Below the pieces are notes generated by a model. That model searched no databases. It was not told the origin of the DNA and was given only the letters and a program-made list of their open reading frames with translations. A stretch of 64,000 nucleotides of DNA from Lineus longissimus (lineage: Eukaryota; Nemertea; Pilidiophora; Heteronemertea; Lineidae), in the NCBI RefSeq assembly GCF_910592395.1, contig NC_088309.1, forward strand, positions 250,501-314,500, given 5' to 3'. Both the position numbers and the translations under genes were made by a program. Positions 23,779-36,904 of the stretch are shown here, in pieces (the first letter of the stretch is position 1; each line of letters opens with the position of its first letter).

Positions 23779-26700
23779 ATGGATGTGCTTGATTTGGTGA
23801 AATTGGCGTTGGTGGCCCGATTGTTGATCATAGGAACCCAAGCTCTGGGATCGACAGCTGCTGTTGACTCTGAACTGCTGGACTCTGCCAAGGGTGGGTT
23901 GTGTTGTCTTCTTGTTTCAGACAGGTGTTGTAAATAATCAGTTCAGTGACCCTGTGCGCATGTGTCATTGTCCCGTATATGTCCCCAAATAGTTGGCATA
24001 TCGTGAGTTGAGGTGGCTGTCCCACTCCCACTCCAAGGTGAGGCCGAGTGACTGCCAGGACGACTGGGCCGGGGTGGTAGTCAACCCCAGCCGGGGGGGG
24101 GGGGGGGGGGCATCAGACCAGTGACATGTATAAAGTATCCTTGTGCCCAAAAATATGTGAAGGGGTGCCACCGTCAACCCAGACTCTCACTCTCAGCAAT
24201 GCTTGTCGTCAGTGATGCTATTCATGTTGAGTCTGTAAGTGTAATGCTAATCCCTGGGGCAGATGAGTCACATCTGAACCTGAACCATTGCCCATCCCTA
24301 CATGCATCAGCACTGTGCCCAAGACATGTTAGTTCGGTTATTGCCTTGAAGTTGGTCATGTTGCTGAGGGAGTCTGGGCTCGCATTCATGTATACATGGG
24401 AGGGCTAATAATCCCATATTTTGTTCTCTTTGATCAAATGCAAACCTAATTACATGCGATTGTGAGTAACTTTCACAAATGGAAATGACAAAAGTCATGT
24501 GAAAGTCACTGAATTTGTTAGCCATTAAATAAAGGTTCTGTTAAATTAATGGAATTGCCGAATGTCATTAGATCCATTCATAACTGTCGATCTTTCCATT
24601 TATATCGTGGCCAGTTTGATGAAGCATTTCTTATGCAGCACAGCTCTCAACCTGATCGCCAAGGAGAAGACATTTCACGCGTCATTAGCCTCTATTACTT
24701 GCTATTAATAAACTCTACATACATGTAGCTGATGTGACCGATTTAGCTTTGGGCTGTTCTGCACCGGCCAAGGCAATCGACCATGCAACAAACACAAATG
24801 GATTTCAGAGAATTCCAGATAAATCTAGCTCAAGATTTCAAGAATAAGCTTTATATTTAGTCTGATATGTTCAACTTGGTCTCAAGAGCAAATGCCAGAT
24901 TACATTGTTGATTGGCTTTTGAAACTTGTTGACAACAGTTGCTCTTTGTCTGTGTTTGCCATGGTAACCTTTTCTAAACTCTTTTGGGCGTTATTCATGT
25001 TTCAAAGACAGTAGGTCCACATGTACAGTGTCTGTTAGTTGGCTCAAAATGTTAACAGAAACTCCTTTGTTGCAATACAATACATGTAAGACCACCTTCA
25101 CAATGGTGTCTGGTGGTAACCTTTCCAGCAAATCCAGACTCCCCCGCAATGCATTATTTTGTGGTCGTGTCACATTTATAGTCAGTCCTGCATGTAACTT
25201 GATCCCAGGCCATCCTTTGCTATCTTTCACAGACAGCAGGCATCCCACTTGTTGGCTCAGTCCTGCATGTAACTTGATCCCAGGCCATCCTTTGCTATCT
25301 TTCACAGACAGCAGGCATCCCAATTGTTGGCTCAGTCCTGTATGTAACTTGATCCCAGGCCATCCTTTGCTATCTTTCACAGACAGCAGGCATCCCACTT
25401 GTTGGATCCGTCCTGCATGTAACTTGATCCCAGGCCACCCTTTGCTATCTTTCACAGACAGCAGGCATCCCACTTGTTGGGTCAGTCCTGCATGTAACTT
25501 GATCACAGGCCATCCTCTGCTCAATCCTCTGCCATCTTTCACAGACTGCAGGCATCCTATTTGCTAGCTCAGCTCTATAAATGTATGTAACGGCTAAAGC
25601 AATGGAGACGATTGAAGTGCCCACACCGCGCCTTCTCCAACAAACATTACCAAGGTATTTCCTGGTGCTAGTATTGATCTGCTGGTAAAAGATCCAGCTC
25701 CAGCATGCGTGCACTGCTGCATATGTCTCAGTCGTCACATCTGGATTGATCCAACGAGTACGTGGTGTCATCTCACTCAAAAATCAATGCTTTCTCCAGT
25801 CTACCGTTGAATAGTCTTGATTTTCCTGCAGTTGGCCACAATACCTGCTCTAACACTAACATGTTCAACAGGTCCACCCTGTTTCCTCCTGTCTAATGCC
25901 AAACTTCCCCTATCCACTGTTTTGTCCATTGTGTGTTGTTTTGTAGTATGATCTCCTTGATAAATGCACAGGACTTTGGCTGTTTGTGGACTTAGAAGTA
26001 CATACTCTTACATCAAACAGACTCTTGACATAGAATCTTTATCTTGAAAATTCCAATCGCATTATATTAAAAACTGACGACTGTACAATTGCTTGGGAAT
26101 ACATTGGCTTGTATTACATTCAACATGGCAATTTGGGCATGCTGTATCAACATGCTGTAAATCTGAAAAACTCCAGATCTGAAGCACTTCTTGACAGCTT
26201 CTTGCCTTGCACAGACTTCGCATGTCACTACATTTTCATAGAGCTGTCTAGTTTCATTATGGGATGTTTTACGATGCTGGTAGGGTGTGTTATTGCTATG
26301 CATACACATTGGCATTGATGTTCCCGCGGGTGTAATCAGGATGGGTTGTTAATATCCATCGCTGTGAGCATTGGCTAATGGAGGCTTGATGTGCTAACTA
26401 GACTTGAGCCATCAGTGGGGGTTACGATGGCTCAGCTAATCAGATGGTCAGTTCCAATGGATGAGAGGCTTGCCCTTGCCTTCAGCTTCCACAGAGTGTA
26501 ATTGACTGGAGGACAGGCTCTTCTTTAGACAGCCCAGCCCTCTTGCCCTTGCCTTCAGCTTCCACAGAGTTTAATTGACTGAAGGACAGGCTCTTCTTTA
26601 GACAGCCCAGCCCTCTTGCCCTTGCCTTCAGCTTCCACAGAGTGTAATTGACTGGAGGACAGGCTCTTCTTTAGACAGCCCAGCCCTCTTGCCCTTGCCT

Positions 26701-29700
26701 TCAGCTTCCACAGAGTGTAATTGACTGGAGGACAGGCTCTTCTTTAGACAGCCCAGCCCTCTTGCCCTTGCCTTCAGCTTCCACAGAGTGTAATTGACTG
26801 GAGGACAGGCTCTTCTTTAGACAGCCCAGCCCTCTTGCCCTTGCCTTCAGCTTCCACAGAGTGTAATTGACTGGAGGACAGGCTCTTCTTTAGACAGCCC
26901 AGCCCTCTTGCCCTTGCCTTCAGCTTCCACAGAGTGTAATTGACTGGAGGACAGGCTCTTCTTTAGACAGCCCAGCCCTCTTGCCCTTGCCTTCAGCTTC
27001 CACAGAGTGTAATTGACTGGAGGACAGGCTCTTCTTTAGACAGCCCAGCCCTCTTGCCCTTGCCTTCAGCTTCCACAGAGTGTAATTGACTGGAGGACAG
27101 GCTCTTCTTTAGAAAACCTTTGCTTTGTCTAATCAAACTTTACATTTCCTATATTTTCAGGGTCAGAACGCCTTCCTTGTTTTGACTGGGAAGGGAAGCT
27201 GATTGAGGATGGCAAGCAGTATATCCCTGAGAAGCAGGACCCGTGTATGAAATGTACGTGTTCAGAAGGCAAGCGCACGTTGTGTGCAGCTGTGCGCTGC
27301 TCACCACCAACATGTCCAATGTGGGAGCAGCTGAGTGGTGAATGCTGTCAGTTTCATTGCATCAATCTTCCTCAGGAGCCAGGCATGAATAACAAGAATA
27401 GCACAACCTTCATCCGGGATCCTCCTGGGAATGCTCCCCCTTCAAATGCTAATGGTAAGTAATAATAGAAGTGAAGTGTCTGATTCAAGGACATAATCTT
27501 TGTGTTCAGCCTTCAGGTGTCCGTTCATTGCAATGTTGTTTCCGCGGGGGATGAGAAAATAGCTCGTTGCTAATCGGATTCCACTGTTCTGAACTGGGTG
27601 GAAATGAAATGACATTTGTAATTTACCCACGCCACACTCTGTCAGCTGTAAATGTTTTGGTAATAGGATCACCATGTTCCATGTTACACTCGGCTGAGTT
27701 GGAGCTCCTGCTTTATGATCATATGAGACTGGGTGATTTGATGGGGGGGGGGGGGACCTCGTTCATGTGACCTTTATTGTTATTGATTATGTGTCAGTGG
27801 ATGAACCTTGGGGATCAGACATGGAGCTTATTCTATACAAGTCACTCTGGCAGCCCAGTTAGTCAAACTGCTCAACAAATATGGTATACCGTGAAACTGC
27901 TTTTGCAGGGGGGACTAGTGGGAGGGGGGTTTAGTCTTGTATCTTGGGGGAGGGGGAGTTTAGTGTTGGTCACACAGACTCATGGGGGGACTAGTGGGAG
28001 GGGGGTTTAGTCTTGTATCCTTGGGAGAGGGGGAGTTTAGTGTTGGTCACACAGACTCATGGGGGGACTAGTGGGAGGGGGGTTTAGTCTTGTATCCTTG
28101 GGGGAGGGGGAGTTTAGTGTTGGTCACACAGACTCATTAGGGGACTAGTGGGAGGGGGGTTTAGTCTTGTATCCTTGGGAGAGGGGGAGTTTAGTGTTGG
28201 TCACACAGACTCATGGGGGGACTAGTGGGAGGGGGGTTTAGTCTTGTATCTTGGGGGAGGGGGAGTTTAGTGTTGGTCACACAGACTCATGGGGGGACTA
28301 GTGGGAGGGGGGTTTAGTCTTGTATCCTTGGGAGAGGGGGAGTTTAGTGTTGGTCACACAGACTCATTAGGGGACTAGTGGGAGGGGGGTTTAGTCTTGT
28401 ATCCTTGGGAGAGGGGGAGTTTAGTGTTGGTCACACAGACTCATGGGGGGACTAGTGGGAGGGGGGTTTAGTCTTGTATCCTTGGGAGAGGGGGAGTTTA
28501 GTGTTGGTCACACAGAGTCATGGGGGGACTAGTGGGAGGGGGGTTTAGTCTTGTATCTTGGGAGAGGGGGAGTTTAGTGTTGGTCACACAGACTCATGAG
28601 GGGACTAGTGGGAGGGGGGTTTAGTCTTGTATCCTTGGGAGAGGGGGAGTTTAGTGTTGGTCACACAGACTCATGGGGGGACTAGTGGGAGAGGGGTTTA
28701 GTCTTGTATCCTTGGGGGAGGGGGAGTTTAGTGTTGGTCACACAGACTCATGGGGGGACTAGTGGGAGGGGGGTTTAGTCTTGTATCCTTGGGAGAGGGG
28801 GAGTTTAGTGTTGGTCACACAGACTCATGGGGGGACTAGTGGGAGGGGGGTTTAGTCTTGTATCCTTGGGAGAGGGGGAGTTTAGTGTTGGTCACACAGA
28901 CTCATGGGGGGACTAGTGGGAGAGGGGTTTAGTCTTGTATCCTTGGGGGAGGGGGAGTTTAGTGTTGGTCACACAGACTCATGGGGGGACTAGTGGGAGG
29001 GGGGTTTAGTCTTGTATCCTTGGGAGAGGGGGAGTTTAGTGTTGGTCACACAGACTCATGGGGGGACTAGTGGGAGGGGGGTTTAGTCTTGTATCTTGGG
29101 AGAGGGGGAGTTTAGTGTTGGTCACACAGACTCATGAGGGGACTAGTGGGAGGGGGGTTTAGTCTTGTATCTTGGGGGAGGGGGAGTTTAGTGTTGGTCA
29201 CACAGACTCATGGGGGGACTAGTGAGAGGGGGGTTTAGTCTTGTATCTTGGGGGAGGGGGAGTTTAGTGTTGGTCACACAGACTCATGGGGGGACTAGTG
29301 GGAGGGGGGTTTAGTCTTGTATCCTTGGGAGAGGGGGAGTTTAGTGTTGGTCACACAGAGTCATGGGGGGACTAGTGGGAGGGGGGTTTAGTCTTGTATC
29401 CTTGGGAGAGGGGGAGTTTAGTGTTGGTCACACAGACTCATGGGGGGACTAGTGGGAGGGGGGTTTAGTCTTGTATCCTTGGGAGAGGGGGAGTTTAGTG
29501 TTGGTCACACAGACTCATGGGGGGACTAGTGGGAGGGGGGTTTAGTCTTGTATCCTTGGGAGAGGGGGAGTTTAGTGTTGGTCACACAGACTCATGGGGG
29601 GACTAGTGAGAGGGGGGTTTAGTCTTGTATCTTGGGGGAGGGGGAGTTTAGTGTTGGTCACACAGACTCATTCTGTAGTAATAGCCTACATAATGTGTTA

Positions 29701-32700
29701 ATGATGGTCAATAATAATGATTTACGTTCCTTAACTTCAGCATTTCACATTCTGAGATGGCTGAGCGCTTTCTCTCCCAGCATTTGTCAGACAGATCCAG
29801 TCTATAAATACTTCTTATCAGTGTTTGGCATGCTCCACTGCGCTGTGTCTGGATTTACGACTGGCGGCCTTAGTAATCTGTTTAGTCTGATTTGAATTCA
29901 ACATCATGCGAAGACTGAATCTAGACATGAAATCGACTCATCATGCAGGGCAGCCATAGATTATGTAATCACTAGCGTCCACTTCTTGACTGCTGCTGAA
30001 ATGGCCTCTACTCTTTAAGCTGAAATTTGCTATAAGTGCTTCTTGTTTGATGAGCGGCCACTCAGTTCCTCATCCATTTCTCTACTTACAGATGACACGA
30101 CAAACCTGGGCTTACGTCTCGTCGCCAGCACTGTCACCTCCTTCTTGATTCTCGCTCTCCTTCTGTTTATGATCCATAGATTACGAAGGCGCAGGATGCT
30201 ACTCATGATGAGAAGTGAGTATGATCTGTGTGTTGGGGGGGGGGCATCCCATACAATCACCTGTATGTGTTCGAGTATACATGTAATGGAAGGTGGCATT
30301 CTCAAGGTGGTCAGCCTGAGGGAGAGTTGCATGGTACCTAATAGTTACTGCAGGAAAATGTCCTGATTTGCCGTCAGTGGACTTCTACCTGCCCCTTCAG
30401 CGTCCCTTCTCAAGTTCTCAAGCCTTCCTTGCTTCTCTTTCCAGGACTGAGTTCAAATAACCGGCGAGAGAATGGTTCTGATGTTGTCGCTGCTGCCTAC
30501 GTGTCTGAATATGATGATATCAACATCGGTGTGGAGATACCTCCGTATGAAGATCCTCCTCCTCCATATTCTCCTCCACGTCCTCCAAGGAATCTGCCCA
30601 TGGAGGCTCCCCCTCCATATGATACCATGCCACGAGCAAGTCCTGGTGATGTGAGTGAGGTTGGCTTCAGGAATGTGCAGAGTCAGACCCAGGACACGAT
30701 GATGCGGACGAGTGTGTCACACATGCGTATCCTAGATCATGGCAATTCTCTGAATGATAACGCTCATCTCGGCCAGGTTGATAATAATAATGTCCACGGC
30801 GCTCATGATATGAATCAGAACCCCATTGCGGACTTTAACCAGAATCGTATTACCAATATCAACACTACAAATGGTGCTACTCCCCGATCACAATTGGTAC
30901 GTCTTCCAGAGACTGGCATGAATGTTGAGTTTGAGAGACTTCGTCGCACATCGGCGCCAAGGTCCCACCGTGACGAACATAACTACGAAAATCTTGACAT
31001 TCTGAGAGGCATTCAGGAACCGATGTATGAGAATGTGGAGACGATGCGGCACAGTTTGCTGCCTGATGATATCGACCATGACCGGAGTCATCGTGAACGT
31101 CACAGCTGTTACATTGATCGTGACCGTGGACGTGTTTTATACGAACGGACACGGGCATCTAGTAGTGATACGGAGAGTAATCATAGTCGGCGAGGTGGCT
31201 ATGAAACACTTGACAATCCCATGTCCACAGATAGTTCACGAGCTTCTTCCACGCATCACTCATTTTGTTTCCCTAGAAGTGCGGATGTTTCTCCTAATCT
31301 TAAAAGTGCAGACATTTCTCCTCATCCTAGTGCAGGTGATGGTATCGAGGATGGGCATGAGGTCACCAGGAGAAGACCTGGAGATCCACGCACGTCCTTC
31401 CTGAAGAAGTCGGGTGAGATGGAGGTGCGTCGGTTACGTGATAGTCCTCGCAACTCATTCTGTCTGGATGATAATATCGACCTCGATGAAGTGGACCTCC
31501 GGCCGATGAATACTTCCATCTCTTCAACTCTTCCTGCTGACAGGAGATCTGATCGCCACTCTGATTCATTGGATTGCGGTCATCGCCGGCCATGTTATCA
31601 GTCTGGTTCAAGGTCGTCAAAGATCGTACTCGAGGACAGTGAGGATAGAAAGATTGTGTGTTATAGTCAAGATGGAGCTACGGCTGTTTCTGAGAGAGCA
31701 GTGCAGACTGAGTGTGAGCCAGTTTTCCCTGAGGACACAAAGCACCATTATCTAACTGTACCAGCCAAGGTGGCCACACCTAAAGTGGAGACTCCAAAAC
31801 AAACATGTGCACCACAACGTTTTAGAATCTCCAAGTTCTTAGATGCACTGCCGAGTAATCACCGGCATTCTACTTATGCAGCCCAACCTCCTCTTTCTAA
31901 TCAAAATGGTTCGCCAGGGTTGCATCGGCGCAGTCTGCCTCCCATGAGTCTCAGCTTGGGTTTGCCGGAGACACCGCCATGTGCCGGCTACCAGCCTGAG
32001 CCGTATCGCACAGAACATCACAACTCCATGAAGAAAGATGACCAACCAGAACATGGCTATAATTATCAAAATAAACTAACTCGCTTAAGACCTGACCAAC
32101 CATTCTCACCTGATGTGTATCCTGGGGCGACTCACTTTTCATCACCATTGACTCCAGTGCAGAGTAGCACATGCAATAGTCCGAATCGTTACTCTCGTGG
32201 TGAAACTCCCACTCGTTCTCCGATCACACCTGGTACGCCGCTACATCCACTCCAAAGATCCGGGTCATTGTTGTCACAGGCCTCATTCCTGTCCGTCTGT
32301 TCTGAGACGGGCGAGCAGCGCAAACGTAAGCACCCCACTCGTCATCATGGTTCATTGTCACCGACTGGTTCACGCAACTCGCTACTCGCTTGTTCTCGCG
32401 GTAATCCAAGGAAATATCCGAGTATGGGGTCAGTCTTGCCACCCCCGCTGTTATGTCAGTGTGATGAAGAATCAGTGGAGAATTTCCAGAACTGTCGCTT
32501 GCATCATTCAGATCGGCATAAAGGTGAGAGTAGCTACAGTGTGCATTCTTGTCCTGAGGAACTGCCAAAGGAAGAGATTCTCCCCACGAGTGCTCATGGT
32601 TACGGAGGTGCACGGCCAAAACTTTCACATAATCACCGAGATAATCAGCCAAGACAGCATGGCAGGATTGAAGGCTCTCCACGAAGCCCAGAAAATTTGA

Positions 32701-33461
32701 ATCGAAGATTGTCACGATCGCCTGATGGCCTCGTTGACAATGCCGTCAAATGTGAATTAGATGTCATGGATGACAACGGAAACCCGGCACTACCTGAAGA
32801 TAACCTGAGGCCGAGTGACAGTCCGGACCGGTACAGGAAAGTACGCAAGCGAGACATGCTAGTTGATCCGAGCACCAAGTTCAAACAGTATGGTTTCATC
32901 GACAGCCCAGAACTGTTTTCAGCCAAAGAACCGCACTCTGCTCCTCTCAGTGTAGGCTTCATTCCTGATATTGGTAAACAGACCAAGAGTAAATCAACTG
33001 GTAGTGTTGCTGCCAAGTTGAGTGATCATGAGGGTCATGGGCCGTCTGTAGACCACGCTAGATCGGACCCGAAAGATAGTCATGAGAGATCTCACTCAGC
33101 TGAACGCGCACCGGTCCGCTGGGTCCCTGGGCTCAACAGGAGACCAATGTCATTGGCCGAACCTGGGCGCCAGGGTGGCGTATCTGGCGTCAGCTGCCGA
33201 AGGACGCGACGCAACTCTTACAGACGGCGGTCCACTCGCAGGAAATCTCGCCAATCTGTTTCATTTGATCAACCTGACTCTATAGCGCACAATCGAGATT
33301 CTAATAACCCGATATCAAGCCGGCGGTCGAGAAGCTTAGAAAGGAAAGGCAGCCCTGCTTCAAAACGAGAGGATTCTCCTGCTACCATGGTCATACGTCC
33401 AGGTGGCGACCCTGGCAATGGCAGCAGTGAACGAGATGGAGTGGGTGACAGTATCATTTGA
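23779..33461 (+). CDS. Single-pass VWC-domain membrane protein with very long PPxY tail (possibly DGCR2/IDD-like)
   Basis: Four exons join with consistent phase 1: 23779-23893, 27161-27454, 30092-30214 and 30445-33461, giving 1182 residues. Exon 1 encodes a signal peptide (LVKLALVARLLIIGTQALG). Exon 2 encodes one von Willebrand factor C domain at about residues 45-105, with ten cysteines in the expected C-x2-C-x-C, CC and final C spacing, then an N-glycosylation site (NKNST). Exon 3 carries the membrane span (about 143-165), followed by a basic stop-transfer run (RLRRRR). Exon 4 encodes a disordered cytoplasmic tail of about 1000 residues, Ser/Arg/Pro-rich, with PPPPY (215-219) and PPPY (233-236), candidate WW-domain or NEDD4-type ligase sites, plus MYENV tyrosine motifs. 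Vertebrate DGCR2 has a VWC domain and a PPxY-type tail but also LDLa and C-type lectin domains, which are absent here. The family link is tentative. Introns 1 and 2 are filled with minisatellites. Confidence 0.85.
24093..24110. repeat. Poly-G run (18 G)
   Basis: A homopolymer of 18 G in intron 1 of the VWC gene. Its length is likely unreliable in the assembly. Confidence 0.95.
25183..25565. repeat. 75-bp minisatellite, 5 copies, open on both strands
   Basis: Five copies of a 75-bp unit starting AGTCCTGCATGTAACTTGAT. Because 75 is divisible by 3, a frame stays open: 25028-25567 on plus (179 codons) and 24991-25542 on minus (183 codons). The array lies in intron 1 of the VWC gene and has no recognisable protein family, so it is scored as a repeat and not as a gene. 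Confidence 0.92.
25566..26469. other. Intron 1 sequence between minisatellites
   Basis: No exon or RNA gene was recognised in this part of the large first intron of the VWC gene. Confidence 0.5.
26470..27112. repeat. 73-bp minisatellite, about 9 copies, next to a splice acceptor
   Basis: Nearly identical tandem copies of a 73-bp unit (TTGCCCTTGCCTTCAGCTTC at its start). The array ends 48 bases before the acceptor of the VWC exon at 27161. Each unit contains pyrimidine-rich TTCAG and TTTAGACAG strings that resemble acceptor sites. Confidence 0.95.
27908..29671. repeat. 77-bp G-rich minisatellite, about 23 copies
   Basis: Tandem units of about 77 bp beginning GGGGGGACTAGTGGGAGGGG, with small variants (GAGAGG for GGGAGG, CATTAG for CATGGG, loss of one C). 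The plus strand has dense G-runs that could form G-quadruplexes. It lies in intron 2 of the VWC gene. Confidence 0.97.
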
Positions 33462-33940
33462 TTCTCATGACTGGTTATCACTTATCTCAGGTGACTGTTT
33501 ACAAAGGGGCCATTTGGGTGGGTTTTGTTGTGAACCTCGATGGTTTCTTTGTTTTGTTGGCTCTTAAAAGAACGTTTGGGTTCATAGTACTGTACATGGG
33601 GCAACTTAGTATTTCACCTAAGAAGTCCCAACCTCATATACCGGGCTTTTCAGTATTCTCTCTCTATTATATACGAGATACCAGTGAATAAGGCCTGAAT
33701 AAGACGATGAATGAGTGAACTGCAGTCATGGCTTAGTGAGGTCTGACCAAAATGGGAGTTATTATTGTGTTGGTCAACATTTTGTGTGCAATGTATTTTA
33801 AGGTGTCTAGTTTCGGCTTTTCCGAGACAACTTTGTGAGGTTTGATTGGTCAGCATGGAAAGTCCTCTGATTGGTCTTGTACATGACTCTCCGATTCCTA
33901 TCACAACGTGTATGGTAAGATAAACCTCCGCTACTGATAG

Positions 33941-34609
33941 GCTACATGGTTCCGTTACTTATGTTACTGGTATGGCTATAGTGGTCATCAGCTAGGCTAC
34001 ATGGTTCCGTTACTTATGTTACTGGTATGGCTATAGTAGTCATCAGCTAGGCTACATGGTTCCGTTACTTATGTTACTGGTATGGCTATAGTAGTCATCA
34101 GCTAGGCTACATGGTTCCGTTACTTATGTTACTGGTATGGCTATAGTAGTCATCAGCTAGGCTACATGGTTCCGTTACTTATGTTACTGGTATGGCTATA
34201 GTAGTCATCAGCTAGGCTACATGGTTCCGTTACTTATGTTACTGGTATGGCTATAGTGGTCATCAGCTAGGCTACATGGTTCCGTTACTTATGTTACTGG
34301 TATGGCTATAGTAGTCATCAGCTAGGCTACATGGTTCCGTTACTTAAGTTACTGGTATGGCTATAGTAGTCATCAGCTAGGCTACATGGTTCCGTTACTT
34401 ATGTTACTGGTATGGCTATAGTAGTCATCAGCTAGGCTACATGGTTCCGTTACTTATGTTACTGGTATGGCTATAGTAGTCATCAGCTAGGCTACATGGT
34501 TCCGTTACTTATGTTACTGGTATGGCTATAGTAGTCATCAGCTAGGCTACATGGTTCCGTTACTTATGTTACTGGTATGGCTATAGTAGTCATCAGCTAG
34601 GCTACATGT
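33941..34609. repeat. 55-bp minisatellite, about 12 copies
   Basis: Tandem units beginning GCTACATGGTTCCGTTACTT. They are almost identical (A/G at one site in GTAGTCATC, one TTAAGTT variant). The array starts 480 bases downstream of the VWC stop codon and is probably inside its 3' UTR. Confidence 0.97.
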
Positions 34610-36384
34610 GCAATACAGCTGCTTTTACATGCTGTGTCTTACTCCAATAAGCAATATTTATCAGAATCCATGATAGTCAGCTACTCAATCCTGGCAGTTT
34701 CTTGGCTGGAGTGAATATTCTACTGCCAATCATCTGGTCATCTTTGCAAGGTGGCTGCTAAGAAATGCTGCTGACACCCGAGAGGTGCCAGATATGAGTG
34801 TTAACTGTTGAGCCATATGATCATCATTACATATGACTTTAGTATAAGACAGTTGTTTACCGTGACAGTTGTCCAGTTTACAGCAAGCTTTCTTGTACAA
34901 TCAAGTGTATGCATTGTACGTATGTATCTCAAATTTTATAACCAGCTTAGGTTACACATAATAAGATGAAGTTATGGTTTGTAGGGGTGTAAGTTACATG
35001 TAGATAATGGCCCAATTTTGACAAACTCTTTAGTCGATGTTGAGATCAAAAACTGGCTTGCTTAAAGGGAATTCCGAGCAAGACAAAGTTTATCTTTCCT
35101 GCTGTAGATTTGTACTATCTACTTGATGGCAGAACGAAGTGAGTAGAGGTTTTGCTGATTGGTCGAGGGAATTTCAAAATGGCAGCCATGACTGATCTAC
35201 TCCTTTGGTGCTGCCATCTAGTAGTTAGATCGCTTACCAATCTAATGTGTAGTTTTGGTGTCAATAGCTCCACCTTGTGTACATGTGTATGATGCGGATT
35301 CTTCAATGCTGATACACCAAATATGCATCTTGTGGTCTTCCAAAAGGGCTTCATCATCATGTATGACGAAACATACATGTAGATGCGAGGTTTGTGTGAA
35401 AATCCAAAGTGTTTGAATGAAACACCTTGAACAATGCAAACTCAGCAGTAGATGTGTAGAGGGCCTAATCATGTGTCATGTTTCAGCAGTAGATGTGTGG
35501 AGGACCAAATCATGTGTCATGTTTCATTGATGATTAGGTCATCATGTGTTTGATATTGTCTGGTGGAAAAGAACTTAGAACTTATATGATAGCTTTCTGT
35601 GGATCATAATTATATACAAATTGAGTTTATTCTAACGATCAGGGGCATTGAGTTGGGTCCATCCGTTTGTTTGGTTTGTGTTGTTGATGTTGGGCCGGAA
35701 ACTGGCTGCCAATTGTTTATTTCTGTTGAAATCATGGGTATTTTGTTTTCCATGATGAGAGTGTGTAGAACTTCGAGCAGAGCTTTATACTATATTTACT
35801 TTGGCAAAAACTGTCTCGGAAGTACAATGTAAAGTCTTTATTTTGTACATAACATAAATAAGGTATTTGTACATAACTGATCATGTACTCTGATCATGTA
35901 CTTGAATGTGTGTGAAGTATGAGGCAGAGCACTCCAGTCCCAGCCTGAAAGATCAATTCTCTGGAAGACATGATTGTCAAAAACACAAAAAATGGTTCAA
36001 ATTCATTCAAACTTTATCCTGAAAACCAATCGTATGTACACTGATGGATATTGTAAATGAAGCAGGCCTCACAACTCTCTTAATTGGGTTCTTGTTTATA
36101 ATAGACATTGATATTTGAGATGGTACTTTCATTGCCCTCTGACCAGCGAGGAACTTTACGAGTTAACCATCACGAGAACCAGAAAAGCGTTTTTATGGTC
36201 CGTGTCAGGCACTTGTGATCGTCTCTCGAACGAGAAAAAAAGACAATGATTTGAAGTGAACATTCTGGTTGTGTCTGCATGTATTTTTTACTTAATGTAT
36301 ATATCAATAGGGAACATATTGTAGACTTGTCAGATTTTTACCATTGAAATCATTATTTGGTCTGTAACAGACATCACGTTTTAG

Positions 36385-36390
36385 AATAAA
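36385..36390 (+). terminator. Candidate poly(A) signal of the VWC gene
   Basis: AATAAA on the plus strand, 2.9 kb downstream of the stop. Earlier variant signals near 33.7 kb (AATAAG) are weaker alternatives. Confidence 0.35.
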
Positions 36391-36470
36391 TGCTCATTGA
36401 TGGTGGAGGACATGTTCATTGTATGTTTGTGCTGAAGCCTTGAAGTCTTGAGAACAGTCTTTGAGGAGGA

Positions 36471-36860
36471 CAGCCTTGTTGGACACCAATGAGAATTTGT
36501 CTCTTGCATGGGACTGTCTTCAGAACTAAAATTTCTGTCTCCCAGCAAAGATCAGTCCTCTGGAGAAGACTGTCTTCGAGGCAATCAGAAACAGATGATA
36601 TCTCCGAGACGATTTGTTCGTGTGGGAGAGTCTCCTTGGTATGGTCGCATATGGATGTTCTTGAGACGGTTTGTCTCTCGGAGGAAACTGCCGTCACGAT
36701 AAGATGTCCCAATGATTTGTCTCATGGAGGAGGCAGTCTTCAGGACAGGCCTATATGGATGGCCAGTGATGATTTGTCTCTTGGAGGAGCCAGTCTTCAG
36801 GGCCGTCCATCCGACATGGATGTTGCGAGGACATTTGTTTCACGGAGGAAGGAGAAGAGT
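36471..36860. repeat. Degenerate repeat, unit about 59 bp
   Basis: Loosely repeated words of the type GATTTGTCTCATGGAGGAG followed by CAGTCTTCAGG recur with substitutions. The best pair starts near 36713 and 36772. This looks like an old, eroded minisatellite. Confidence 0.55.
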
Positions 36861-36904
36861 AAGTTCTATTAATCTTGTACCGATTGTAATTCACATCTCC
36901 AGAT

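Larger units (their letters stand above)
34610..36904. other. Convergent 3' region of the VWC and CASD1-like genes
   Basis: No coding exon was found. A plus-strand AATAAA at 36385-36390 could end the VWC transcript. A minus-strand AATAAA at 35842-35837 could end the CASD1-like transcript. If both are used, the two 3' UTRs overlap by more than 500 bases. A degenerate repeat lies at 36471-36860. Confidence 0.45.

Noticed and set aside
36416-36872. Open frames on both strands near 36.4-36.9 kb
   Set aside because: They arise from a degenerate repeat in the CASD1-like 3' region and show no family features.
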